Virus record (IMG/VR): IMGVR_UViG_3300025769_000823
Coordinates: 1-24,297 of that record
DNA: 24,297 nucleotides
Source of the DNA: a virus
Direction: 5' to 3' (one strand)
A program made the position numbers and the translations under genes. The notes under the pieces were generated by a model. It saw only the letters and a program-made list of their open reading frames with translations. It was not told where the DNA came from and did not search any database. Positions 1-7,500 of the stretch are shown here, piece after piece (positions within the stretch are counted from its first letter, which is position 1; each line of letters begins with the position of its first letter).

Positions 1-1
1 A

Positions 2-487
2 TTAGTAAAAACTTATTGTGCAACAAGTTTCTTAGACTTTTATAATGTTAATAAAGTAGAGACTTTTCACCACAAATGGGGTACAGATATAATACAGCTA
101 ACAGAAACTCCTTTAGTTTCTGTTAGTTCCGTACAAGAAAGAGATAATTTATCTTCCGCCTACACTACACTAACAGTAGACGAAGATTATTACTTAGACA
201 TGGATACCGATAGTATTTTTCGTGTATCTTCTACTGGGGGAGAAAAACACTGGGCTCGAGGACCTGGAGCTGTTCAAGTGACATATCGAGCAGGGTATCC
301 CTCTACTCCTCTTGATTTAAAACTTGCAGTAATTGATCTTGTTACATATTATGCAAGAGACGAATATAAAGAAAGACGAACGCTTGCTGGAGCTACACTG
401 CAAAATCCACAAGCTTCTCGTCAAGATAGTAGCGTAGCTTTTCCCGATCATATCAAACGTGTACTAGATTTATATAAAAACTTTTAA
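2..487 (+). CDS. Head-tail connector protein, gp6-like (5' end cut by window edge)
   Basis: This frame is open from the first bases of the window, well upstream of the first internal ATG at 200, so the gene starts outside and only its last 161 residues are seen. The C-terminal half has the pattern of the HK97 gp6/phiE125 gp8-like connector family: a strand reading VQVTYRAGYPSTPLDL, then a helix with LAVIDLVTYYARDEYKERR. In that family, rings of this all-helical protein sit under the portal and form the surface to which the finished tail joins. The place at the head-proximal end of a tail module agrees with this. The stop codon TAA overlaps the ATG of the next gene (TAATG), suggesting translational coupling. 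The role is inferred from pattern and order. The portal, protease and capsid genes are expected upstream of the window. Confidence 0.75.
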   Translation, partial: LVKTYCATSFLDFYNVNKVETFHHKWGTDIIQLTETPLVSVSSVQERDNLSSAYTTLTVDEDYYLDMDTDSIFRVSSTGGEKHWARGPGAVQVTYRAGYPSTPLDLKLAVIDLVTYYARDEYKERRTLAGATLQNPQASRQDSSVAFPDHIKRVLDLYKNF

Positions 488-1830
488 TGAGTAGTAGTGA
501 GTTAAAAAAAGCAACGAGATATGTAATTGATCGTGCAACTCAAAGAAAGAAAACTATCAAAAAAACTAAAGACTCTCAAGCACGCTCAGATGCAGAAAAA
601 GATCCTGGTCAGTTCTTTGTAATTAACAAAGAAAATGAAGCCGCAAAGATTTTAAAAATTACAGGTATCCGACTAAATAAAACTGAGCGAAACGATCTAT
701 TTAAATTATGCACTACTTACTTAGCTATAAAAGAAGCAGGGGTAAGACTAGACCCAGACGAAAAAGCTTTTTTAATGTCAAAAAAGTCGTTATTTAAGAA
801 AAAGTCAGGAGATGCAGTATTTTTAGTAAGAAACTTTGAAGCGGTAAAAACTCAAAAGTTTAAAAATAGAAATAAAGAAGATTTAGCAAAAATTCAAGCA
901 AACTATTTAAATAGTTTAGAAAGAAATAATAAAGCAGTAAGTGCGGCAGAAATTTCAAAAGGTTCACAAGTAGGGCACGGAGAACGAGGTATTGCAGCTT
1001 CGCAGTTCGGACTAGAAAGAGCTCTTGGAGAAGCCTCTGATAAGTTTGATTTATCTGATGCAGAAGTAACGCAACTCAAAACAATTATACTTCAACAAAG
1101 AAAAAAATATAGAATAAAAGTCGATACTGGCCATCAGCAATTAATTAGTGCGGATGGAAAATTTAGTAAAAAGTTTGTGTTTGTATTAAGCTCTCAATAT
1201 TACGAAAAGAATAAATCAGAAGCAGAATTAGAAAGACTCGCCTTTGAAGGTGCAATAGAAGATTTCGAAGTACTTGAGCAAGAGACCAGTACTCCTGCAA
1301 GAGAAGCCTTAGAACAAGTAATGCTCGAAGCTATAGCACCTTCGAAAAAATCTAAGAACACCAAAGTAGTGGGCAAAAGAAAAAAGAAGGTAAAAGAAAA
1401 AAGTAAAAGCACTAACAAAGTTAAAAAAGAAACAGAAGTTACTACTGCTTATACAGCGCAACGAGGAGTAGCTCTCAGAAAAGGTAGCGTTAGAAAGACC
1501 CGAGCTAAGAGAGCCGATACTTCTATAGTGCACTTAATTGGTTTGTTCAATCAAGAAATAAACAAAACTGTAGTTAAAAATATGGGAGATCCTAGATTAA
1601 ACAATAGAACAGGAAGATTTGCAGAGAGCGTAAAAGTTACAGATATTACAAAAACTGCACAAGGCTTTCCTAGTATTGGATACACATATCAACGAGATCC
1701 ATACGAAACTTTTGAAACTGGAAACAAACTAGGAAGTACAGATAGAGATCCCCGCAGATTAATTGATATGTCTATAAGAGAGATAGCAATTAAAATGAAT
1801 ATAGGAAGGTTCTACACAAGGAGAGTATAA
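487..1830 (+). CDS. Probable neck / tail completion protein (lambda gpZ or HK97 gp10 position)
   Basis: This 447-residue protein lies between the connector and the tail terminator, where lambda has gpZ and HK97 has gp10. Those proteins finish the top of the tail so that it can join the head. The last 100 residues look like a small completion-protein domain: a helix (VHLIGLFNQEINKTV), then LNNRTGRFAESVKV, then a strand with PYETFETG. The N-terminal 340 residues are much longer than usual for this class. They are charged and largely helical, with a Lys-rich linker at about residues 284-318 that looks disordered. The start overlaps the preceding stop and no clear Shine-Dalgarno is seen, so coupled translation is likely. 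No family is recognised for the N-terminal part. The product name rests on gene order and the C-terminal pattern only. Confidence 0.5.
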   Translation: MSSSELKKATRYVIDRATQRKKTIKKTKDSQARSDAEKDPGQFFVINKENEAAKILKITGIRLNKTERNDLFKLCTTYLAIKEAGVRLDPDEKAFLMSKKSLFKKKSGDAVFLVRNFEAVKTQKFKNRNKEDLAKIQANYLNSLERNNKAVSAAEISKGSQVGHGERGIAASQFGLERALGEASDKFDLSDAEVTQLKTIILQQRKKYRIKVDTGHQQLISADGKFSKKFVFVLSSQYYEKNKSEAELERLAFEGAIEDFEVLEQETSTPAREALEQVMLEAIAPSKKSKNTKVVGKRKKKVKEKSKSTNKVKKETEVTTAYTAQRGVALRKGSVRKTRAKRADTSIVHLIGLFNQEINKTVVKNMGDPRLNNRTGRFAESVKVTDITKTAQGFPSIGYTYQRDPYETFETGNKLGSTDRDPRRLIDMSIREIAIKMNIGRFYTRRV

Positions 1831-2298
1831 GTGTCCAACCACGCTAGACGATATAGCACTCGACGAATGGCAATAGTAAATGCTTTAGTAGATAAATTAA
1901 AGGGCATAGATGGAAATGGGGGCTTCCATACTAATATTTTTAATAATGTACACCCTCGGTTAAAGTTTTGGGATGAAGTAACAGAATTTCCTGCTATTCA
2001 TTTAAATGCCGGAAGCGAAACCAGAGAGTACCAAGGAGCAGGTTACAGAGACAGATTTCTTAGTGTAACCGTTCGCTGCTACGTAAATGAAGAAGATGCT
2101 GTAGAAGCATTAGAAAAATTATTAGAAGACGTAGAAACAGTAATTGAAGATAACAGTAGGTTGGATTATTTAGACAATACTCAACCTACGGGCCAATTAC
2201 AATCAACTCACCAAATCTCTATTATCAGTATAGACACTGATGAAGGAGTACTAGAGCCCCTAGGAGTAGGAGAAATGCTACTAGAGGTTCGATATTAG
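1831..2298 (+). CDS. Tail terminator protein (gpU-like)
   Basis: This 155-residue protein starts at a GTG directly after the preceding TAA. An AAGGAG Shine-Dalgarno at 1818-1823 supports this start. The layout fits tail terminators: an N-terminal helix (IVNALVDKLKGI), a strand with FPAIHLNAGSETREYQG, the strand FLSVTVRCYV, a helix with AVEALEKLLEDVETVIED, and C-terminal strands ending LLEVRY. Proteins of this class form a hexameric ring on the top of the tail tube, stop its growth at the right length and present the surface for head joining. The position immediately before the tube protein matches lambda U-V. Length and fold pattern are typical. The family assignment is by eye. Confidence 0.75.
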   Translation: MSNHARRYSTRRMAIVNALVDKLKGIDGNGGFHTNIFNNVHPRLKFWDEVTEFPAIHLNAGSETREYQGAGYRDRFLSVTVRCYVNEEDAVEALEKLLEDVETVIEDNSRLDYLDNTQPTGQLQSTHQISIISIDTDEGVLEPLGVGEMLLEVRY

Positions 2299-2362
2299 AA
2301 AATACTGACACGAATCAAAGGATTCACGTTCAAGTCTTTTCAAGTCTCATAGGAGAAACACT

Positions 2363-3613
2363 ATGGCGCATGCGGCAAATTTGCAATTGAGTAGAAATAC
2401 TCACGTATTCCTAGAGAAAACACAGGCGGCTTATTCAGCTCAAACTGCTGATTATTTGTGGCAAATTCCTGTTCTCGATGGATATTCTTTTTCTCAAGCT
2501 GTTGCAACTTCAGAGGTAACTTTGAATGAAATGGCAAGAGATAGTGATTTAAGAACTCGTAGGGCTAGAGCAATGTTTAATGATGCTCTTGAGCCTGCTG
2601 AATGGTCTTTTACATCTTATGTTCGTCCAGCTAATAATGGACAGTCTGTTGATGAAGCTCTTTGGGCTAATATGTTAGGCAATGTATATTATGATGGAGC
2701 GGATTGGCAAAATGTTACTACCGGTTCTCCCGTTACTCGTACCCCTGCTTCACAACAAATTTCTTTTGATTGTGAAAGTTCTAATTTTGTAGAATTAGGT
2801 ATCTTTAACCTATATTTTGTACTTGGTGCTTGTGGGGATACCGACCCTGCTGCATATTCTCAAGCAAATGGACAAACTATTTATAAGCTACATGACTGTG
2901 TTGTAAATAGTGCTACAATCGACTTTGATATTGATGGTATTGCTCAAATTACTTGGAGTGGTTTTGGTACAAAAATTGAGCAGCTTATTACTAAATCATT
3001 GGCGGGAGCACAAGCTATTGGTTTGACTGGAGCGACTCCAGGCGGCGGTTTGACTTCTACAAGAAACTTTATCAAGAATCGTTTAACTACTCTTCGCATT
3101 GTTCCAGGAGATATCCTCAATGTGGATCGAGACCAAGACTCTGATGGCACGGATGAATTTGAACCCGAATACTACGTAACTCTTACAGGTGGAAGTATTA
3201 CTTTTGAAAATAATATCTCCTTTTTAACTCCAGAAGAACTGTGTCGAGTTAATCTTCCTTTGGGGCATGTTACTGGAACACGAAATATTTCTGGCTCCTT
3301 TACTTGCTATCTAGATGATTCACAACATCAGTCAGGCGGAGCAACAGGAGCAACTAGCTCTAAAATGTTTGCGGATCTTGTTTCTGATAACGCGCGCGGC
3401 GTTGTAACAAATGATTTCCAGCTATTGTTTAGTGTAGGCGGCTCTGCGGGAGTACCGAAAGCAGACTTTTCCTTCCCAACTGCTCACCTTGAAATTCCGG
3501 CACTTAATATCGAAGATGTTATTTCTCTGGAAACCAGCTTCCATGCGCTTCCGACTTCTTTAGACGGCGCGGATGAGGCAGTAATTACATACATAGGACC
3601 TTCTGTATTGTAA
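2363..3613 (+). CDS. Major tail tube protein
   Basis: This 416-residue protein has the position and pattern of a siphophage tail tube subunit. It opens with strand-rich sequence (NLQLSRNTHVFLEK), followed by LWQIPVLDGYSFSQAVATSE and an EWSFTSYVRP strand. Later come YVTLTGGSITFENNISFLTPEELC and VTGTRNISGSFTCYL, typical of the long beta sandwich that stacks into hexameric rings around the DNA channel. It is longer than lambda gpV (246 residues), so extra surface domains are likely. The start has a good Shine-Dalgarno (AGGAG, 2352-2356). A 64-base gap lies upstream, and a strong terminator directly follows the gene. This isolates the gene at the end of its transcript, as fits a protein needed in hundreds of copies per virion. 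Confidence 0.85.
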   Translation: MAHAANLQLSRNTHVFLEKTQAAYSAQTADYLWQIPVLDGYSFSQAVATSEVTLNEMARDSDLRTRRARAMFNDALEPAEWSFTSYVRPANNGQSVDEALWANMLGNVYYDGADWQNVTTGSPVTRTPASQQISFDCESSNFVELGIFNLYFVLGACGDTDPAAYSQANGQTIYKLHDCVVNSATIDFDIDGIAQITWSGFGTKIEQLITKSLAGAQAIGLTGATPGGGLTSTRNFIKNRLTTLRIVPGDILNVDRDQDSDGTDEFEPEYYVTLTGGSITFENNISFLTPEELCRVNLPLGHVTGTRNISGSFTCYLDDSQHQSGGATGATSSKMFADLVSDNARGVVTNDFQLLFSVGGSAGVPKADFSFPTAHLEIPALNIEDVISLETSFHALPTSLDGADEAVITYIGPSVL

Positions 3614-3623
3614 CCTATTCTAT

Positions 3624-3642
3624 AGGGGCTTCGGCCCCTTTT
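3624..3642 (+). terminator. Rho-independent terminator after the tail tube gene
   Basis: The hairpin GGGGC-TTCG-GCCCC (3625-3638) has five G:C pairs closed by a stable UUCG tetraloop. A flanking A:T pair and a run of four T follow. It begins 10 bases after the tube protein stop and lies just upstream of a promoter, so it separates two transcription units. Confidence 0.93.
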
Positions 3643-3660
3643 ACCTTCTAAAAATATTTC

Positions 3661-3689
3661 TTGACTTTTAAATATTTTTATACTATACT
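3661..3689 (+). promoter_or_regulatory. Sigma70-type promoter for the chaperone and tape measure unit
   Basis: TTGACT at 3661-3666 and TATACT at 3684-3689 are separated by exactly 17 bases in an AT-rich stretch, one mismatch from consensus in each box. Transcription would start near 3696, about 40 bases before the chaperone ATG at 3736. The position directly behind a strong terminator supports it. It implies use of host RNA polymerase with a vegetative sigma factor. Confidence 0.85.
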
Positions 3690-3735
3690 TATATTTCAAA
3701 AAACAGAAAATTTCTTTTCACGAGGCTATAAATAA

Positions 3736-4158
3736 ATGAGTGATACTCCCATTTCTCTTTCGAGTCTTATGACTCCAAGTAAAACCGTAACGTTAGACTT
3801 TCCGGGCTATTCTGGATTTAGTGTAGATGTTACTTATTTAGCACGAGAGGAGCTTTTAAAGCTTCGTAAAAAGTGTTTAACTACAAAATTCAATAGAAAA
3901 ACTCGTCAACCTGAAGAAGAGTTGAACGAAGATATGTTTTTAATTGAGTATGTAAGGGCAGTAATTAAAGGCTGGAAAGGTCTGAAATTTCGATACCTAG
4001 AAGAGCTTCTTTTGGTAGATGTAACAGAACTTGATCCTGATGATGAACTTCCCTATACCCAAGATAACGCAGAGCTTTTAATGAAAAACTCTGGAGATTT
4101 TGATACGTGGATTACTGAGGTTGTTGGTGACCTCGAAAATTTTACTGGGAACAAGTAG
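3736..4158 (+). CDS. Tail assembly chaperone, short form (gpG-like)
   Basis: This 140-residue protein has the size, position and pattern of lambda gpG-type chaperones. An N-terminal strand part (KTVTLDFPGYSGFSVDVTYL) is followed by REELLKLRKKC, the helix FLIEYVRAVIKGWKGL, and a C-terminal segment ELPYTQDNAELLMKNSGDFDTWITEVV. Such proteins coat the tape measure before tube polymerisation and are not in the mature virion. The start is preceded by GAGG (3722-3725) behind the promoter. The last codons before the UAG at 4156-4158 hold a slippery heptamer, so a fraction of ribosomes should shift to the -1 frame and make a longer gpGT-like protein. Confidence 0.85.
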   Translation: MSDTPISLSSLMTPSKTVTLDFPGYSGFSVDVTYLAREELLKLRKKCLTTKFNRKTRQPEEELNEDMFLIEYVRAVIKGWKGLKFRYLEELLLVDVTELDPDDELPYTQDNAELLMKNSGDFDTWITEVVGDLENFTGNK

Positions 4159-4178
4159 CGGAAATAAAAAAGCTACTT
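4137..4178 (+). promoter_or_regulatory. Programmed -1 ribosomal frameshift signal
   Basis: The heptamer A AAT TTT (4137-4143) fits the X XXY YYZ rule in the zero frame (codons AAT and TTT). The stem AAGTAGC (4153-4159) / GCTACTT (4172-4178) begins 9 bases downstream. It has 7 pairs, a 12-base loop, and the zero-frame UAG inside its 5' arm. Window of overlap between the two frames is only 4131-4158, so the shift must occur here. The related heptamer A AAU UUA is used by Rous sarcoma virus. Confidence 0.88.
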
Positions 4179-4571
4179 AAAAAATATGTAAATCAACAGG
4201 AATCAGATTTAGACATTGAACGTTACTTGGCTATTTGTGACCAACTAGGTCAAGAGCCTGATCCTGCTAAAATGCCGCTCGAACCTTCTGCTTTTCCAGA
4301 GGAAGTTCAAGTGGCATTTTTTATATTTTCATTATTTTCAGACCACTGGGAAGGAATGAGTGGTACATATTTAGGAAAAAACTGGGATAATTTACCTTAT
4401 TATTTAGAGCTTTATGAAGTTCAAAATAAAAAAGAAGTAATTTACTTCATGAAAATTTTTGAAAACATAGTTGTCGAAAACCGTCATAGTGCGGCAGAAA
4501 GAAAAAGAAAACAAAAAGAGACGGCAGCTAAAAATTCAAGCGGCAAGCAGTTTGCTCATAAGATCGGTTAA
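4143..4571 (+). CDS. Tail assembly chaperone frameshift extension (gpT-like part of GT fusion)
   Basis: This frame has no good start of its own: the first possible start is a TTG at 4227 without a clear Shine-Dalgarno. It is open from just after an in-frame TGA at 4128-4130. It follows from the short chaperone by a -1 shift at A AAT TTT (4137-4143). The fused protein then reads ...LENF-YWEQVAEIKKLLKKYV... and would be 278 residues: 136 from the first frame and 142 from this one. The T-like part is helical and ends in a basic tail (ERKRKQKE...). In lambda the T part recruits the tube protein to the chaperone-tape measure complex. The stop TAA overlaps the tape measure ATG (TAATG), which couples the two. 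Recognition rests on position and the frameshift signal, not on sequence similarity of the T part. Confidence 0.82.
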   Translation, partial: YWEQVAEIKKLLKKYVNQQESDLDIERYLAICDQLGQEPDPAKMPLEPSAFPEEVQVAFFIFSLFSDHWEGMSGTYLGKNWDNLPYYLELYEVQNKKEVIYFMKIFENIVVENRHSAAERKRKQKETAAKNSSGKQFAHKIG

Positions 4572-7500
4572 TGGCTAGAAAAATACAAATTGATATTGAA
4601 GTCAATGGCAAAATGCAAAAAGCCACTGTCTCCGCAAAAAAACTTAGAACTGCACTAGATGGTATTGACGACCGATTAAATAATACCGCAAAAGGCGCTC
4701 ATAATGCAGATCGACGGTTAAAAGGAGCTGCTCAAGCTTCCGCAAATGGAACTAAAAACTTTTCTAAAATGGCACAAGGCATCTCAGGAGGTCTTGTTCC
4801 TGCCTATGCAACTCTTGCTGCCCAAGTATTTGCTGTTAGTGCAGTCTTTCAATTTTTACGTAGTGCAAGTGATACAGCAAACCTAATTGCAGGTCAACAA
4901 GCCTTGGCCGCTACAACTGGTATAGCTTATAAAAGTATCACAAATAGTATCAAAGAAGCGACGGATGGACAGCTCTCGTTTGCAGAATCTGCAAAAGCTG
5001 CTGCTATTGGTACAGCTTCTGGACTAAATCCTACTCAACTTGCTGAACTAGGAAGAGCTGCTAAAAATGCTTCTATTGTACTAGGACGAGACCTAACAGA
5101 TTCTTTTAATCGTCTGATTCGAGGTGTTACAAAAGCAGAACCAGAACTATTGGATGAATTAGGTATTATTCTTCGATTAGAAACTGCAACAGAAAGGTAT
5201 AAAAACCAGTTAGGAATTGCCGGTCGAGAATTAACAGCATTCGAAAGAACTCAAGCGGTAGCAAACGAAGTACTTGGCCAAGCAGAACAAAAATTCGCAG
5301 CAGTAGAAGCGATTATGGATCCTTCTGCTGCTTCATTAAATAGATTTTTAGTTAGTTTTGAAGAACTAATTAATACAATTAAAACAGGAGTTATTGGGGC
5401 TTTACGTCCTGTATTTGATTTTCTTTCAGAAAATACAGCATCACTTACTGCAGCTTTAACTTTATTTGCCCTACCAATTGTACGATCAATATTACCTGCT
5501 TTCGGAGATTGGGAAAAAGAGTCTCGTGAAAAAATAAACAGAATAAATAGAACTCTTACTGTTTACGAAAAGAAAATTGAAAAAGCTAAAAGAAAAACTC
5601 AAGAATTTGCGGCAAGTTCTGCGGAAAGAAAGGCAGGAGCAATAACTACTGCTGAAAATATTTTAGGGAAAGATACCCCAGCAAGTAAAATGGGGCGATC
5701 AGGAGCAGACTTTTTACTAGGGCGTTCTGATAGCGCTGCAGCACAAAAAAATGCAAAGAAAATTTTAGACAATGCTGAAGCTCAAATTAAAAAATACGGG
5801 GAAGTTACTACCGGTTACTTAAAAGGTAAAAATGCAGAGCAAGTAGCAGATTTACGTAATTCTTATGCTACAAGAATGGGTATTTTGAAAGGGCACGAAG
5901 CCCGCCACAAAGGAGTAACTACTCGTATGGGAGCTCACTGGAAGCTTTATGCTCTTCAGGGTCGAGCTGCTATGGCACAAATAGGACTAGGATTACAAGG
6001 ATTAGCGGCAAAAGCTGCAGCAGCAGGAGCAATGATAAATGCAGCATTTGGTTGGATAGGCTTGATAGTACTTGCAGGTCAAGCCTTGTATGCTGCATAT
6101 CAATACTTTTTTCCGGTTGCAGAAGCAGTAACAAAGGCAAAACAAGCAATGGATGACTTTACTCAGTCAACCAAAGATATAAATGAAGAGCTAGGAAAAA
6201 CTGCAGAAGTTTTAGGAAGAGGCGATCTTTTAAATATTTCAGATAGTGTTGTTGCAATGGGCAATGCCCTCACAAGTGCAAACTTAGCTGAAAGAGTAGC
6301 AGAATTTGGAAAATTAGACGAATCAATTGATCCTGATAAGTATGCAGAGGCTAAGTCTGCCCTTGTAGAAACTTTCCGAACAGTAGGGCAATTTAATCCT
6401 GAAGTTCGTGCACTAGGAGACGCTTTTGAAAGAAATGGATACTTAACAGAAGCCCAAAGCGATCGACTGTCTCAGCTTACAGGTCAAGCTGCAGATACTG
6501 CAAGCGCAATACAAGGTCTTGCAGGCGCAATGGAAACTCTTGATCAAATTCTTCTTGAAGTTGGCGCAAAAGTACGCGCAGGTCCTTTTGCTCGTTTGGG
6601 TGCTGCGGCCAGATCCGCGGCAGACTTGAGTAATACTGCTCTTGCTGGCATGGAAGAAGAATATGCAGGCCGACGTTCAGGTTTAGCAACTAACGTTGCA
6701 ATGGCAGAAACAAATGTAAAAGTCAGAGGCTCGGATGAAGATGTCGAAGCGCTGAAAAAAGTCAGAAAAGAGCTAGAAGCAGTTGATGCTGAAATGGAAG
6801 CAGCAAGAACTCAAAATGAGTACTTAAATAATTTAGCAAAAGAATACGAAGGAATATCTGGTACTCTACTCGAAAATGAAAGAACTAGAGGAGAGCTAGG
6901 AAAGTCTTTTGCAGAAGCTCAAACTCTTGGAAGAACTGAAGCCGAAAAAATAGCAAACTTAGAAGCAGAAAGATTCAAGGCAGGTCAAGCCATTTTAAGT
7001 GCAACAGATAAAGTAACGGTTGCAAAAGCAAATCAAAATGCTCTTACTGAAAGATCTTCTCAGCAGGATAAGGATGCCGCAGCAGCAGCAGTTCAAGCCG
7101 CAGAAGATGAAATGAGTATGCTACGTACTACTCTAGGACTAGAGGAGCAAAGAAGGCAGATACGAATCGACGAGCTAGAAAGAGCAAAAGAAATAAGACT
7201 TCAAAGAGAAAGCATGAAGCCCCTTGAGCTGCAGCAGCAAGTTACTGCTCAAATGGAAAAGCAGAATCAGCTAATTGCAGAGCAGCAAAGAGCTACAGAG
7301 CAAGTTCTCAATGCTCGACTAGAACGCGTACTAATGAGCACTCGTAGTGAAGGAGGCTATCAAAACGAAGAACAAGCACTGCAAGCAAGAATCAAGCTAG
7401 AAGAGCACATGGTTAAAGTGAGACAAGCTGCAATTATGCGCGAGTATCGAATGAAACTCATTCAAATTGACATGGAAAATAAAATGCTCAAGGCAAGAAA

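Noticed and set aside
200-487. Connector gene starting at ATG 200
   Set aside because: The same frame is open back to base 2 with protein-like sequence, so this ATG is internal and the gene begins outside the window.
2299-2362. Hairpin GAATC-AAAG-GATTC (2312-2325) and the TTCAAGTCT direct repeat (2329-2337, 2339-2347) before the tube gene
   Set aside because: Five weak pairs with no adjacent T-run and no promoter boxes nearby; too weak to call a terminator or operator.
4227-4571. Independent gene for the T-like chaperone starting at TTG 4227
   Set aside because: No clear Shine-Dalgarno, the frame is open upstream, and a full frameshift signal sits exactly in the short overlap.
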